DNA from: Cannabis sativa
Lineage: Eukaryota > Streptophyta > Magnoliopsida > Rosales > Cannabaceae
Assembly (NCBI RefSeq): GCF_029168945.1
Contig: NC_083602.1
Location: 8,491,850-8,555,849 of the forward strand
DNA length: 64,000 nucleotides
Direction: 5' to 3'
The notes below the pieces were generated by a model that saw only the letters and a program-made list of their open reading frames with translations, searched no databases and was not told the origin of the DNA. Each line of letters starts with the position of its first letter. Positions within the stretch are counted from its first letter, which is position 1. The translations under genes and the position numbers were made by a program. Positions 48,380 through 59,987 of this stretch are shown piece by piece.

Positions 48380-48763
48380 AGTGGGGTATTAGCGGCGGAC
48401 CCCGCCGCTAATAATAATTAATTTATTTATTTTTTTTTTAAAAAACGGATTACTATTAGCGGCGGGGTCCGCCGCTAATACCCCGCCGCTAATACTTTCA
48501 AATGTAACGGGCGGGAATTTTCCCGTCCACTCATTAGCGGCGGACTATTAGCGGCGGGCTCCGCCGCTAATACTAATAGCGGCGGAGCAATAGCGGCGGG
48601 TCCGCCGCTATTAGTATTAGCGGCGGACTGCCCGCCGCTAATATGTTTTCAAAAAAAAAAATAAAAACGGCCAACATTAGCGGCGGACCCCACTCTCCGC
48701 TGCTAATACCCCTGTTATTAGCGGCGGAGGGGGTCCGCCGCTATAGACTAAAAATGTTAAAGT
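48380..48763. repeat. Right subterminal repeat block of element E
   Basis: Multiple direct and inverted copies of ATTAGCGGCGG / CCGCCGCTAAT, ending in the TIR AATGTTAAAGTA. It mirrors the left block but is not identical. Confidence 0.85.
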
Positions 48764-49558
48764 ATGGGATTTCTTTACCGTTCTCACCCCTCAATGTATT
48801 TTGCCCCTTAAAACACTTAGTTACCTGTAAATGGTGTTTAGTGATCTAATAATTAGTCAGTTAAACAAGAGCTCATCCATTTACTTCTATTTGCTAAGCT
48901 CGAAGGGAAACATCACTTGACTTCTATACACCAGTAGAAGCTATAGATTCCATATTTATGTTCAGCACTCCCACTCAATCATACTATCATGTTCCCAAAA
49001 TATACGTATCACCCTGACCCAAAAGTAGGCTTAACTAATAGATCAAAGAACATGAATAGGACTCCTAAGTTGAGCCTAATCATATCAGGATTTAGATTCT
49101 TTTAATCTTAAGATCAACTACTGATACTGACTTGGAAAGATATACATAATGGTAAGTTTGTAATATCTTAACTTAGTTGCAATATCGGTCCAGTCCAATG
49201 TATACTCCATACATTCAAAACTAGTATACTTTACTAATGTCCTGGAAAGAACATAACACTTACTCCAGGTGTAAGTACACATCATCGCTGATTATCACAT
49301 TAGTGTAAATCCAAAACACTGATGAAACAGGGACTTAGTCTTTTGATTCATATGTTCACAATCACATTCCACTGTGTTGACGATATTGTAATTGTGAATA
49401 AACATATGATCTGGATTTAACTGATTTTGTGTGTAAATGTAATAAACATATTAAACCATTAGCATGTAAAATTCATGCAAACATTAATCACTTCAAATTT
49501 CTTATATTGATAACTAATCAGATTGTAAAGAGTTTTATTTAGGGCATAAAACCCAACA
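48764..49558 (-). repeat. Truncated middle LTR of array D
   Basis: Starts abruptly at ATGGGATTTCTTTACCG and runs 795 bp to AAAACCCAACA. It corresponds exactly to 57034-57828 of the right LTR, so the other 1096 bp are missing at the junction with E. It shares more variants with the left LTR than with the right one. Confidence 0.9.
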
Positions 49559-51382
49559 AATTCCCACTTGCACTAATATAAAACAAACTGTGCAAATAGG
49601 TCAATCTGATGTCTTGATCTTCAGATCAAGTGTAGTATATTTTACTCCTCCCAAACTTCTGGAAACTAGTTCATAAATGCACTTATGAAACATCCTTTAC
49701 AATATGTTATACTCATCAAGGGATACTGAAATCTTTACTGTTTTAAAAGTACATCATAATTATATGAAGACATATCTCCCATATTTTAAAATATGTAATT
49801 GAGATAATATAGTGTAGACTTTTCTTCAGTAATATAACTTTCTTGGATTTTCGAATTCACAAAGTTATAGTTCTTCTCTGGTAGAGCTTGAATTATTATG
49901 GAATAACTCCTCCACCCCAAAGTAAGCACCATCTCAAGGATCTCGAAATTTGTTGGTGAGATACAAGGACAATTGATACACAGTTCCTTAATATCTAACA
50001 TATAGATCACTTTCATAAATCTTTCTTGAATATCTTCTAATGTTCCCTATTTAATAACATCTCAGATAGCTCCCACTCAATAGCAGATGTCTGGTTAAAT
50101 AATAGTTTTAACCTCTTATTGTTTGGAGAGTTACCTAGTTGTGACTTTTGTATTAGTCTAAAACTTTAAGTTAGGACTAAGTCATCAACATAGCAGACTA
50201 GTATTTGAAGTGAAAAATACATGCCAGAGATTAAGTAATCAAAATTAAGATACCATAAAATTTTATGAGGATTAAGAATTCTTGGTTCAAGTCATTCGAA
50301 TAGACTGAACTAGAGTTCTTTATCTTATTCTCATAATTCTGATAAGTTATACCTATCCATGTGTATGGTTAGATTTGCTTTTCAGTAGAGTTCTGAAGTA
50401 CCTATCACAAGAATCAACCTGATGAAGATGGGAATAGAATTTTAAAATTCTCCCACTCAATTGAGGTAGTGGGAAACTTTATCAAAGAACTTTTATAGGT
50501 ATCAAAATTTTACTTACAATAGTAAAACAAAATGGAACATACAATCAAGATCAAGGATTTATATTGATAATAGCTAACTCATTATATTACTTCCATGTTT
50601 AAAGAAGATATGTGTTCCGTAGGGAATTGTGGAATAGACTCCACCCCTAAGTATATATACATATAGGGTTATGTGGATAAATTCCACCCCTAAGTATATA
50701 GAGATTATGATCCACCCATAAAGGTTGTAAAGATCATGATTCTCTAAGTGTGATAGAGTTTATGTGGAGTTGAATACTATCCAGAGTTCATTAGATATAA
50801 AAGATCGTTGAACTGCATAGTTTTCTTAACTTTTCTCCACCCCTATCAGATCAAAAGATCCTTTTATTAAACAAATTCTTAATAATTGTATTAGAATGAA
50901 CAATCATTAATAAACATAGAAATAGTTTCTAGTGTTTATTTAATATAACTCTATGAAGAGTTTGAAATATTATTGAATTTGCATCAATAATAAAAACACT
51001 TACACATACAAACATATAAATATAATGTGGTAATAATTGATGAAGATAAAATAAATGAAGCTCAATCTCATAAATTGCAATGGTTGAATTTCGAAAATAA
51101 AAAAAACTTTATTAATAATAAAAAAATATTGCAACAATATGAGAAAAACAGGGATAAATATCCCTAACTAAAATTTGAAATCCAAATTGTCTTTAAACTA
51201 AAACAATTAATTCAAAATAAATTGAAGAGCTTCATCTTCATCTGGACGATTTCACCCTTGGTCCAGCTTTTTGATCGAACTCATCTGAGTTCAAGTAGTT
51301 TGGCCTATAAGAAGAAGAAAAACAAATAAACAAAGTTAGTCCAGAATCATAAATCCAAGTGGATAATAATTCACTAAAACTT

Positions 51383-52246
51383 TTAAAGTTTATAAATAGA
51401 AATACCTTGTTTCTTTGCAAGAAGTTTAGGACATTGGGGTTTCCAATGACCTTTTTCATTGCAGTAGAAACACTTTCCTTTAAGTGTAGCATCACTAAAA
51501 GCTGCAGCCTTTTTGTGTTTCATGGCTTTTGCACGCTTCTTGGTGTTCTTCCACTTCTTCGATTTGGGTTTTGAAGTAGATGCAACATTTGCTTCAGGTT
51601 TTACCGTCCCATTACCATTCCCAAGATTGTGAGGTTTACTCCCTTTCTTCTTGGGTCCTCCAATCAAATTTTCATAAGTTTGAAGGTCATTGACTAACTC
51701 ATGAAAGTCTATTTCCTTCTTATTCATGATATAATTTGATGTGTATGGTAGAAATGCTGGAGTCAGGCTATTCAAGATTAGACTTACTTGAGTAGCACTG
51801 TCCATTTCAGCACCATGATCTTGGGCTTCTTGGAAATAACTTGCCATAAGGAGAACATGGTCACGCGCATTTTGATGAGGTTCCATCCGTGCATTAATGT
51901 ACTTCTTAGTCGCGTCAAAGCGTGACTGAAGTGATGCCTTACCGAATAGCTCATTTAACTTCGTCATAACTTCAGCAGCCTTCTCGGTTTTAGAAAACCG
52001 AGTTTTGAGGGTATCAACCATGCTGGAAAGCATAAAGTATAGAGCTTTGTCATTTGCTTTCTGTCAACGCTCATACTTTTCTTTCACAGCTTTGGATGCA
52101 TTGTCCCCAGGCACTTCAGGTGACGGCTCAGTTAAAACAAACAACGCACTTTCTCCTATGAGAGCAATATTAATGTTCACATTCCATTTAGGAAAGTTAG
52201 ATCCATTCAGCTTATTTTCAGTCAACAGTGATAACATGGGATTCAT
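51383..52246 (-). pseudogene. gag: Gag gene of array D, right copy
   Basis: ATG at 52246 (MNPMLSLLTENKLNGSNF). The same Trp-to-TGA change as in the left copy is at 52064-52066. The rest is open to 51383 with the knuckle CFYCNEKGHWKPQC. It is nearly identical to the left copy, as expected of a recent duplication. Confidence 0.9.
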
Positions 52247-55200
52247 GATGATAATACAGGATACTACAAAATAATAGAAATCAACAAATAGAAATTAATA
52301 ATGGTTTAACACAAAATCAATTCAGAAATTATAAGCACATAGCAAGTAGGAATGATATGAGAAAATACTTAAAAAAAATTCAATCCTAAATAATTTCCAA
52401 GGTTTTTCAACAAACTAATATCAGTGTCCCGTTTATGCGAGAGTGAAAGCTATCATCTATTGAATAGAGTTGTCAGCTCATCTAAAATGTTAAACATTCT
52501 AGCAACCTTTTATTCGATCAAGATTGGAATCCAGCGTTGTCCCGTTTAGGCGAGAGTCAAGGCTATTCTATCTTATGAGCTACTACTATTGTTTCGCAAT
52601 TTGCAAGTCAAATATGGTCGCCACCATTAGGGTGATCCATACCATATAAAATACTTACAACTACTTATCTTTCGAGATTAAACGATGCGGAATTACTAAT
52701 GAACGTTCCTCCATTAGGGAGGATTACTCACTAAAACAAACGCGATGTAAAACCAACAATGGAGATCGAATATCTTAATAATAATAAAGCTCATTCTTTA
52801 AAATGTATTTTCTTTATCATTCTAATAAATATATTCATTAAATTCAAATTTAGAATTAAAAATTCAAAAAAAATTAATATAATATTTAAAAAATTACACT
52901 TAGATGGTGATTGAAATAAAATTAATTATTTCCATCTTAGTAGTAATCTTAAATATAAATATTAAGGAAATTAATTTAAGTTGTATTAATTTAAATTAAT
53001 AATCAACTTAAAAATTTTCATAAGAATATATTTATTGTATTCGAAAAATAAAGTATAAAAAAAATACAAATTTTTGAAAATAATAAATTCTTAGAAAAAT
53101 ACTTCAAGCAAAAATATCACCTATCTAGATTTTCTTTTGATTAGTTAATTCAATTTCTAATAATATATTTAAATTTATTTATTTTAAATTAATCAATAGA
53201 TGAAAAAAATCATTGATTTAAGTTGGTCCAAGAATTAATTAAAATAAATAATTAATTTACAACTCAATCTATTTTTCAAGATAATTTCAAAAATATTGCA
53301 TAATTAAAATGCAATTTTCGAAATTGATTAATAAAATAAAGGAAAAAAAATATATATTGAATATTATTTAAATTTAAGTTGAAAAATTAAATTTCAACCT
53401 AAAAATAATTTTCTATTTAATTAAGTGTCATGAAAAATAAATATTTAAGTATCATGATAAAAATAAAATTAAATATTTAAATTTTTCAATTTAATTAAAT
53501 GTATTAAATTCAAGAAATAAATAATTAAGTGTTGAGAAGGCTTAATTATTAATTTCTAGTTTAATACTAGGAAAAATATACTTAAATAAAATTGTACCAA
53601 AATTAATTATTTAAATAATTAATTTCACAATGTATAATATTTTCCTATTTAAATATTAGAAATAATAAGTAGTCTAGAAATAACTATCTAGAAAATATCT
53701 TATTTGACTAAGTATCTTTTCAACAAAAATTTAAAAAATATCTAATTTAAGTTATGTAGAAAAAATCTAAAACTTAAATATTTTCAAATTTAGATTTAAT
53801 TAAATATCAAAAATTAAGTTGTAACCACTTAATTTGAAAAATATTACATTTTAAGTTTAAAACTAACTTAAAAAATATCTTTAGAATCTTTAATAACTAA
53901 TGCCTAGGATTTCTCAACTTAATTTTAAAAATAAAATATTTAAATTTAAATTAGATATAAAAAATCAGTTAAAACAACTAATTTATAACTGAAATAGGAA
54001 TATTTGATTAAATAAGTTCCAGAAAGAATCTAGTTAGTTAAAATTCTTTATTTAATTAAATATAAGAAAAATACAAATAGTTTGTCTAGAAAAAATATCT
54101 AAAACTAAAAGTGTTTTTCTTAATATTAACTTTAAAATATTAAAATGAAAATAAATTTCATATATTTTAAAAGTTAATTATGTTGCTAATTCAATTTTAT
54201 TATGTCAAACTAATACAATTAACCTAGTACAGTTATTCAAATCAGGCAAATGGGCCTTCACAATTGGGGTAGTTCATGTGAGGGGGTGCTGGGTTCAGTA
54301 TGTCGTACCCACTTCTATGGCTCCCAACTCTCACACAAGGCCCAAAAGAGAGGAATTTAACCTTAAAATAAATAACTGTTATTAATTGAATAGGTCCAAT
54401 AACTAAATGGACCTAAATAAAATCTATCATGGTGTGACATTTTATTTAGCAACAACCTATATGCATCTATGTAATAAAATAAACATATAGGCTCAAACAG
54501 GTACACACTTGGATGGGTCCTATCATGTTGCTAGGTCATACACAGATGAAAGAAGATTGTAAAATTTACCTGTTACAAATTATTAACTTGACCAAGGGAG
54601 CCATCAGATCAATAGATCTGGCAAAAAGGTAACCATGGCTATTTGCAATCAAGTAATAATAGGTTTTGAAACTTACACACAAGCTAAAACCACATACTCC
54701 TACAACAAGGTTAGCTGGATAGTTGGAAGTAGGATTTATTTAATTTTAAATAATTAAATTTCAAAAATTAAATGAATAAAATAATAAATAAAAATTTAAT
54801 TTTTCGAAAAAAAAATAAATAATTAAAAAAAATTAATTTATTTTTCGAAAAAAAAATTAATTTAATTTCGAAATTATTAAAAATAAATATTTAAAATTAA
54901 ACCTACAATTTTGAAAAATTAGGTTTCAACTAACCTAAATATCATTTCAAAATTTGCTAACTACTTTTAAAAAAAATAAATATTATTTTATAAATAAAAA
55001 ATTAAAAAAGATAAATAAATATCTTTTTTAGATTTTAAATGTAATTTAAATAAATAAAATAACAAAATTTAAAAGTTAGCAAAATATCTTACATCTATTT
55101 AAAATTTAATGATTATAGTTATCTTATTTTAAATTTAAATAAGGTCAAATTATTTAAAAAAATTTAATTTAAAAAATATTTAAAATCTGACCTTAAATTT

Positions 55201-55443
55201 AAAAATAAGATAGGATATAATCAAATTTAAAAATAAAATTTATAATTAAGCAAAAAGATAGATATTTACTAATTTTAAATTCAAATTACACTAATATCAT
55301 TAATTAAATAAAAAATATTAAATAAATTAATTATGATAATTAGAATTGAATTAGAAATAGTAAATATATAAATACAAAACTACTCAAAAAATCGGAAGTT
55401 AATTCTATGAAAAAGCATGAAAAAACGAAGAAAAACGAAAAAA

Positions 55444-55650
55444 ATTGTGACTTGTACGGACGACGGTATGCGTTGCATACCGTCCGCGCGCGCTCACTGA
55501 GGGACTGGCCGAGAAACCTCGGCGGATTGGGAAGCTTGCAGCATTCTCGCGCGCGTAGCGGGCATTAGACAAGGTTCCGCGCGCATGGGGGGATTCAGAC
55601 AGCAAGCTCGAGCGTTGCTTGTCTGAATTCCTGCTGTCCGCGCGCGTGGG
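55444..55650 (-). repeat. GC-rich repeated segment in the D leader
   Basis: A GC-rich island in otherwise AT-rich leader. A perfect hairpin, GACGGTATGC-GTT-GCATACCGTC (55462-55484), is followed by four CGCGCG cores near 55485, 55548, 55578 and 55639, spaced about 60, 30 and 60 bp. Element A has only a short GC-rich patch here (5939-5990). No protein family is recognised in its open frame. Confidence 0.7.
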
Positions 55651-55923
55651 TGATGCTGAACATCCCTATCTTTTTTCGAATCTTCAAAAAATCATAACTA
55701 ATTCAAATTAAATCGAAATTGAGTTCTGTAAAAAAGTAACTTGCTTAATTTTTTTCATACTATCCAATAAAAATAATTCCAGAAACAAAATTTCAATTTT
55801 TTTTCACGAAAATTCACAAACATCAATCAATCATCATATAACACTCAATACAACATGAAACAATCCAAATAACAAATAATCGTTTTAAAGTCCAAATTTC
55901 TTGCAAGAAAATCAATTACCATG

Positions 55924-55936
55924 ACTCTGACACCAG
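55924..55936 (-). promoter_or_regulatory. Primer-binding site of array D
   Basis: On the minus strand CTGGTGTCAGAGT, two point changes from the TGGTATCAGAGCC of element A, right after the LTR end. Confidence 0.8.
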
Positions 55937-55937
55937 T

Positions 55938-57828
55938 TGTTGGAAATTATTTTACCAGGATCTTAGATCTACTCACAAGTATGTTGTTTAAACACCCTAA
56001 ATATGAACTTTCTAAAACGAAAAATTAAACACATATAAAGTTAAGAAAACCTTACATTGATGCAGCGGAATTAATGTCTCCTTCCACTCAGATCTCTAAC
56101 CCTTGTATCCTTTCTGTCGCAGAGTATAATCAAGATCTGAGCCCGAATGTCCTTCTTCTTTGAGTTTGATCCTTCACAGCCTTCCAATCTATGATTGAGT
56201 TACTGCTTGCTGTGTGTGGGCACTCACTCTTTCACTAGGGTCGAAATTTATGAAGAAAGAAAAGAGAAGAGGTTTCGGCCAAGTATAGAAAGTAGGGAAG
56301 GCTCAGTTTTTCTGAAGAGAGAAATTTCTGTCAAATAACTAATGATATGTTGTTTTGACTAAGCCATCACTTTCTATTTATAGGCAACTACTAGGTTTAG
56401 GTTAGGAATTATTTGGCATTAAAATAATGAAAATATCAATTTTAATTTCTTCAAATAGTGGCCGGCCATGGTGTTATAATGGGCCCCACTTGATTTTGCA
56501 GTTTTAAAAAATTTTATTTCTATTTTCTCAAAAACGCTAATTTTCCAATTCTAACCATTTAAATGCCAAAACTAATTATTTAATAACTAAAATAGATTAT
56601 TAAATAATATTGTCATTTAATTTAATTATTAACTAAACATATAAAGTCCATTAATAAATAAATAAACCTAGAATCTCTTTTCTTTACAATTTCACCCCTG
56701 CTTAGTGAAAATTCACAAATTAGACATAGTCTAACTTTAGAATTATAATTGATCAATCACGAATCAATTAATGAGTCTTACAAGCAGAATATTCTCAACT
56801 AGAATGGGGACCATGGATCTATATGCTGAGCTTCCAATAAGTGAACCAAATTTACCAAGTAAATTCCTACTTATTAATTCTTCGCTGAATCCACTCTTAG
56901 AACTTAGAATTGCACTCTCAGACTTATATAGAGCATATTATATGTTCCACGATATCAATATGCTATCTCATTTAACCATTGTTATAATCTTATTGTGATT
57001 TAATAATCCTCTATATAGATGATCTACATCGAGATGGGATTTCTTTACCGTTCTCACCCCTCAATGTATTTTGCCCCTTAAAACACTTAGCTACCTGTAA
57101 ATGATGTTTAGTGATCTCATAATTAGTCAGTTAAATAAGAGCTCATCCATTTACTTCTATTTGCTAAGCTCGAAGGAAATCATCACTTGACTTCTATATA
57201 CCAGTAGAAGCTATAGATTCCATATTTATGTTCAGCACTCCCACTCAATCATACTATCATGTTCCCAAAATATACGTATCACCCTGACCCAAAAGTAGGC
57301 TTAACTAATAAATCAAAGAACATGAATAGCAATCCTGAGTTGAGCCTAAACATATTAGGATATAGATTCTTTTAATCTTAAGATCAACTACTGATACTGA
57401 CTCGGAAAGATATATATAACGGTAAGTTTGTAATATCTTAACTTAGTTGCAATATCGGTCCAGTCCAATGTATACTCCATACATTCGAAACTAGTATACT
57501 TTACGAATGTCCTGGAAAGAACATAACACTTACTCTAGGTATAAGTACACATCATCGCTGATTATCACATTAGTGTAAATCCAAAACACTGATGAAACAG
57601 GGACTTAGTCTTTTGATTCATATGTTCACAATCATATTCCACTGTGTTAACTATATCGTAATTGTTAATAAACATATGATTTGGATTTAACTGATTTTGC
57701 GTGTAAATGTAATAAACATATTAAACCATTAGCATGTAAAATTCATGCAAACATTAATCACTTCAAATTTCTTATATTGATAACTAATGAGATTGTAAAG
57801 AGTTTTATTTAGGGCATACAACCCAACA
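55938..57828 (-). repeat. Right (5') LTR of array D
   Basis: 1891 bp, TGTTGGAAATTATTTTACC to ACAACCCAACA, followed by TSD GAAAC. A TATA box (TATAAATA on the minus strand) lies near 56377-56384. Confidence 0.93.
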
Positions 57829-58190
57829 GAAACGAGGTAAGATTAGTATAAAATACGTATATGTGTATATGTATGTATGTAAATTACATTCCATGTTATG
57901 TGATTTGTATACTACAAACACTAGTATGGTAGCAGTACAGAGTGCATTGATATAATATATGATTTTCAAAGGGTACGATCTAGTGTTACCAACACTAGTA
58001 CAGGATGAGTACGTAGTGCATGTGGTACAACACTCAGTGGTACTCGGTGTACGGTTCAGCTCTACCAACACTAGTTCGGGATGACTACTTAGTGCATGTG
58101 GTACAGAGGTGGGACTCGATACTTAATTACACCATTAGCAGTATGATACCGAGGAGGGTGCTAGACATCAGGGGTGCCTTTTAACAATTC

Positions 58191-58430
58191 TCATAAGAAA
58201 AAAGTATATGAATCTGAGTTGTATAGATAGTAGCATTAAAGAGAGCCTAAAAAAATATGTTTAATCTTGTACAGAAAAGGAATTTGTCTAGTATAGATAA
58301 AAAATTTCTTAAAAATGTAAAAGAGCTGTAAGTTTCTCTTTTGAAGGAGAATCATGAATCCCTTTATGGATGTAATGGACTCGGTTTGATTAATAGAAAT
58401 TATCTTTCTTGATAAAAAAAAATAATAAAG
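58191..58430 (+). mobile_element. Possible 3' tail of another LINE
   Basis: Noncoding stretch ending GATTAATAGAAATTATC then TTTCTTGAT and a run of A (58414-58425), like the 3' UTR and poly(A) end of a plant LINE. No coding part remains. Confidence 0.3.
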
Positions 58431-58640
58431 CAAATTAATTTAAAAGATAGCTAATTTATATGGTCAAACTATGTATGTAAATAAATTAGTGGCGAAAATA
58501 TTAAAGTAATCAATTTTGTTATAGTTAACTATTAGTATAAAAAAAATTAATAGCGAAATTTGTAAGTAAAATTATTTTTTAAAAATAAATACGTGTATAA
58601 AAATAATTCAAATTAACTTAAAAATAATAATAATAATTAA
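58431..58640. other. AT-rich spacer
   Basis: Nothing recognisable; it ends in an AATAATAAT run before LINE G3. Confidence 0.45.
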
Positions 58641-58711
58641 AAACAAATTCCACAAACCAAATATATGATTTGATCAGGTTTCGGGCGCGTGAGAATATCC
58701 CCTGTTCTCCC

Positions 58712-59855
58712 ATGGCGAAGAAGAGGAGGACTATTCGGAAGCCAGCACCTACAAGTGCGGAGAGCATCGAATTTGCAGAGGAACCTCCTTCAATTCGTGA
58801 AGACAACACCGAACAGATTAGTGGTGAAGTTTTCCATGATTCCTTTGATATCCTCGAGAGTGATTTAGGGTTAAAGCCTGTCCTGAACAACACGGTTCGA
58901 TCCCCCATATCGAACAGTTGGGCAGAGGAGGTCGGGAAGAAAGAATTTCAAGCTAATTTGAGTGAAATCTGGAGCCAATTCAAGGCAAATCAGGTTCCTA
59001 ATCCTTGTACTAGACTTTCTTTTGCTGAACCTATCAAAGTAGGAGATCAATTGGTTGCTAAATTGGACTTAGATGAAGTAGAAATTGAGGCTTCATACTG
59101 GAAGAATGTTATTGTGTGTATAGTCCTAGGAGTTAATCCTCCATTCAAAGTCTTTGAGGGATTTGTCAAGAGAGTTTGGGGTAATATGGGTATTGAGAAG
59201 GTGGTCCGAATGAATTCAGGCTTCACTTTGGTTAAGTTCAGAGATGAGGTTACAAGGGACTTAGTCCGGGAGGTTAGTGTTATCCATTTTGATAAAAAAA
59301 ACCAGTTGTGCTTCGTCCTTGGTCTGCAGAAATGGATTCAGCTCAAATGATAAGCCTATTATGATTCGGATAAATGGTCTTGGTCTCCAATATTGGGGAA
59401 AGAAGAACCTAGGTGCTCTTGTTAGCACAATAGGTAAGCCTATTATGATTGACAAAGTCACTCAAGAACGCTCAATGGTGAAATTCGCACGCATTCTTGT
59501 TGAAATGGTGATTTCTGATGAACCACCTAAACTGATTTTCTTTATTAATGAAAGGCGGTAGCTTGTTGAGCAGCTGGTGGAGTAAGAATGGCTCCCATGA
59601 AAGTGCTTGGCTTGTGGAAATCTTGGTCATACAGTGGCCGATTGTAACAAGGAGAAACTGAAAGTTTGGAAGAAGAAACAACCAGGGGTCTGTAAAGAAG
59701 ATAAAAAGGAGGCTCCAAACATGGAATCAGTTACTGGTGATGAAATGAAATCGATCAATGGCTGTGAAACTGCTGCAGAAGAGGAAAAAGCAAAGCTAGC
59801 AAGCCAAGCTGATATGGAAAAAACAGGCAGCGGGGTTCAGGACAAAGCTAACTAG
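58712..59855 (+). pseudogene. LINE G3 ORF1 (DUF4283, zinc knuckle)
   Basis: ATG 58712 (MAKKRRTIRKPAPTSAE) fits the family's basic N-terminus; an in-frame ATG at 58670 is possible but less likely. DUF4283 covers about residues 90-210 (SYWKNVIVCIVLGVNPPFKVFEGFVKRVWG). After IHFDKK an A-run frameshift near 59290 moves the match to a second frame (RPWSAEMDSAQMISLL). A further shift then gives IRINGLGLQYWGKKNLGAL. A stop lies at 59559. The knuckle CLACGNLGHTVADC is intact at about 59601-59642, followed by a Lys/Glu-rich tail. Confidence 0.85.
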
Positions 59856-59987
59856 ATTACTCCTAAAAAGAAAGGGAAAAAATGGTCTCAAAGACTATTG
59901 TTGAAGCACCCAAAACAGTGAATGGTTATGCAGCTCTTCAAGGAGCAATTGATGCAGTAATGGTTCCCAACTCTAACTTGACTATTA

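Larger units (their letters stand above)
40163..48763 (-). mobile_element. Element E: tnp2-type CACTA transposon, apparently complete
   Basis: About 8.6 kb. The ends read inward TACTACAACATT and TACTTTAACATT, an imperfect terminal inverted repeat. Each is followed by a GC-rich subterminal block of TAGCGGCGG repeats (40180-40450 and 48380-48750). The first base is T at both ends where CACTA elements have C. The minus strand carries a TATA box, a noncoding exon, a tnp2 transposase gene and a TnpA-like gene. No 3-bp TSD is seen: AAA on the left, ATG on the right. The flanks are not contiguous parts of the D element. Confidence 0.82.
49559..55937 (-). mobile_element. Complete internal region of array D (right copy)
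   Basis: 6379 bp compared with 6389 bp in element A. Leftward from the PBS: long AT-rich leader with a GC-rich insert (55444-55650), conserved pre-gag block, broken gag, purine-tract repeats, polypurine tract. There is no pol. Confidence 0.88.
34442..57828 (-). mobile_element. Array D: tandem LTR-internal-LTR-internal-LTR copy of the gag-only family, with CACTA element E inside
   Basis: Outer LTRs are both 1891 bp (34442-36332 and 55938-57828) with matching outer TSD GAAAC, so one insertion founded the locus. Between them lie a partial internal region (36333-40161), element E, a truncated middle LTR (48764-49558) and a complete internal region (49559-55937, 6379 bp). The two internal regions are nearly identical where they overlap and share the same gag stop codon. 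This is the product expected of unequal LTR recombination between sister copies, followed by a deletion at E. Confidence 0.85.
33117..58190 (+). repeat. Probable Ty3/gypsy LTR, split by array D
   Basis: Parts 33117-34441 and 57829-58190. It begins TGTAACGACC, a common start of plant gypsy LTRs. The right part has the GTAC-rich motifs (CCAACACTAGTAC, GTGCATGTGGTAC) often seen in chromovirus LTR 3' ends. I could not define its end or a TSD. The two parts are joined by the GAAAC duplication at 34437-34441 and 57829-57833. No coding sequence is present. Confidence 0.45.
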
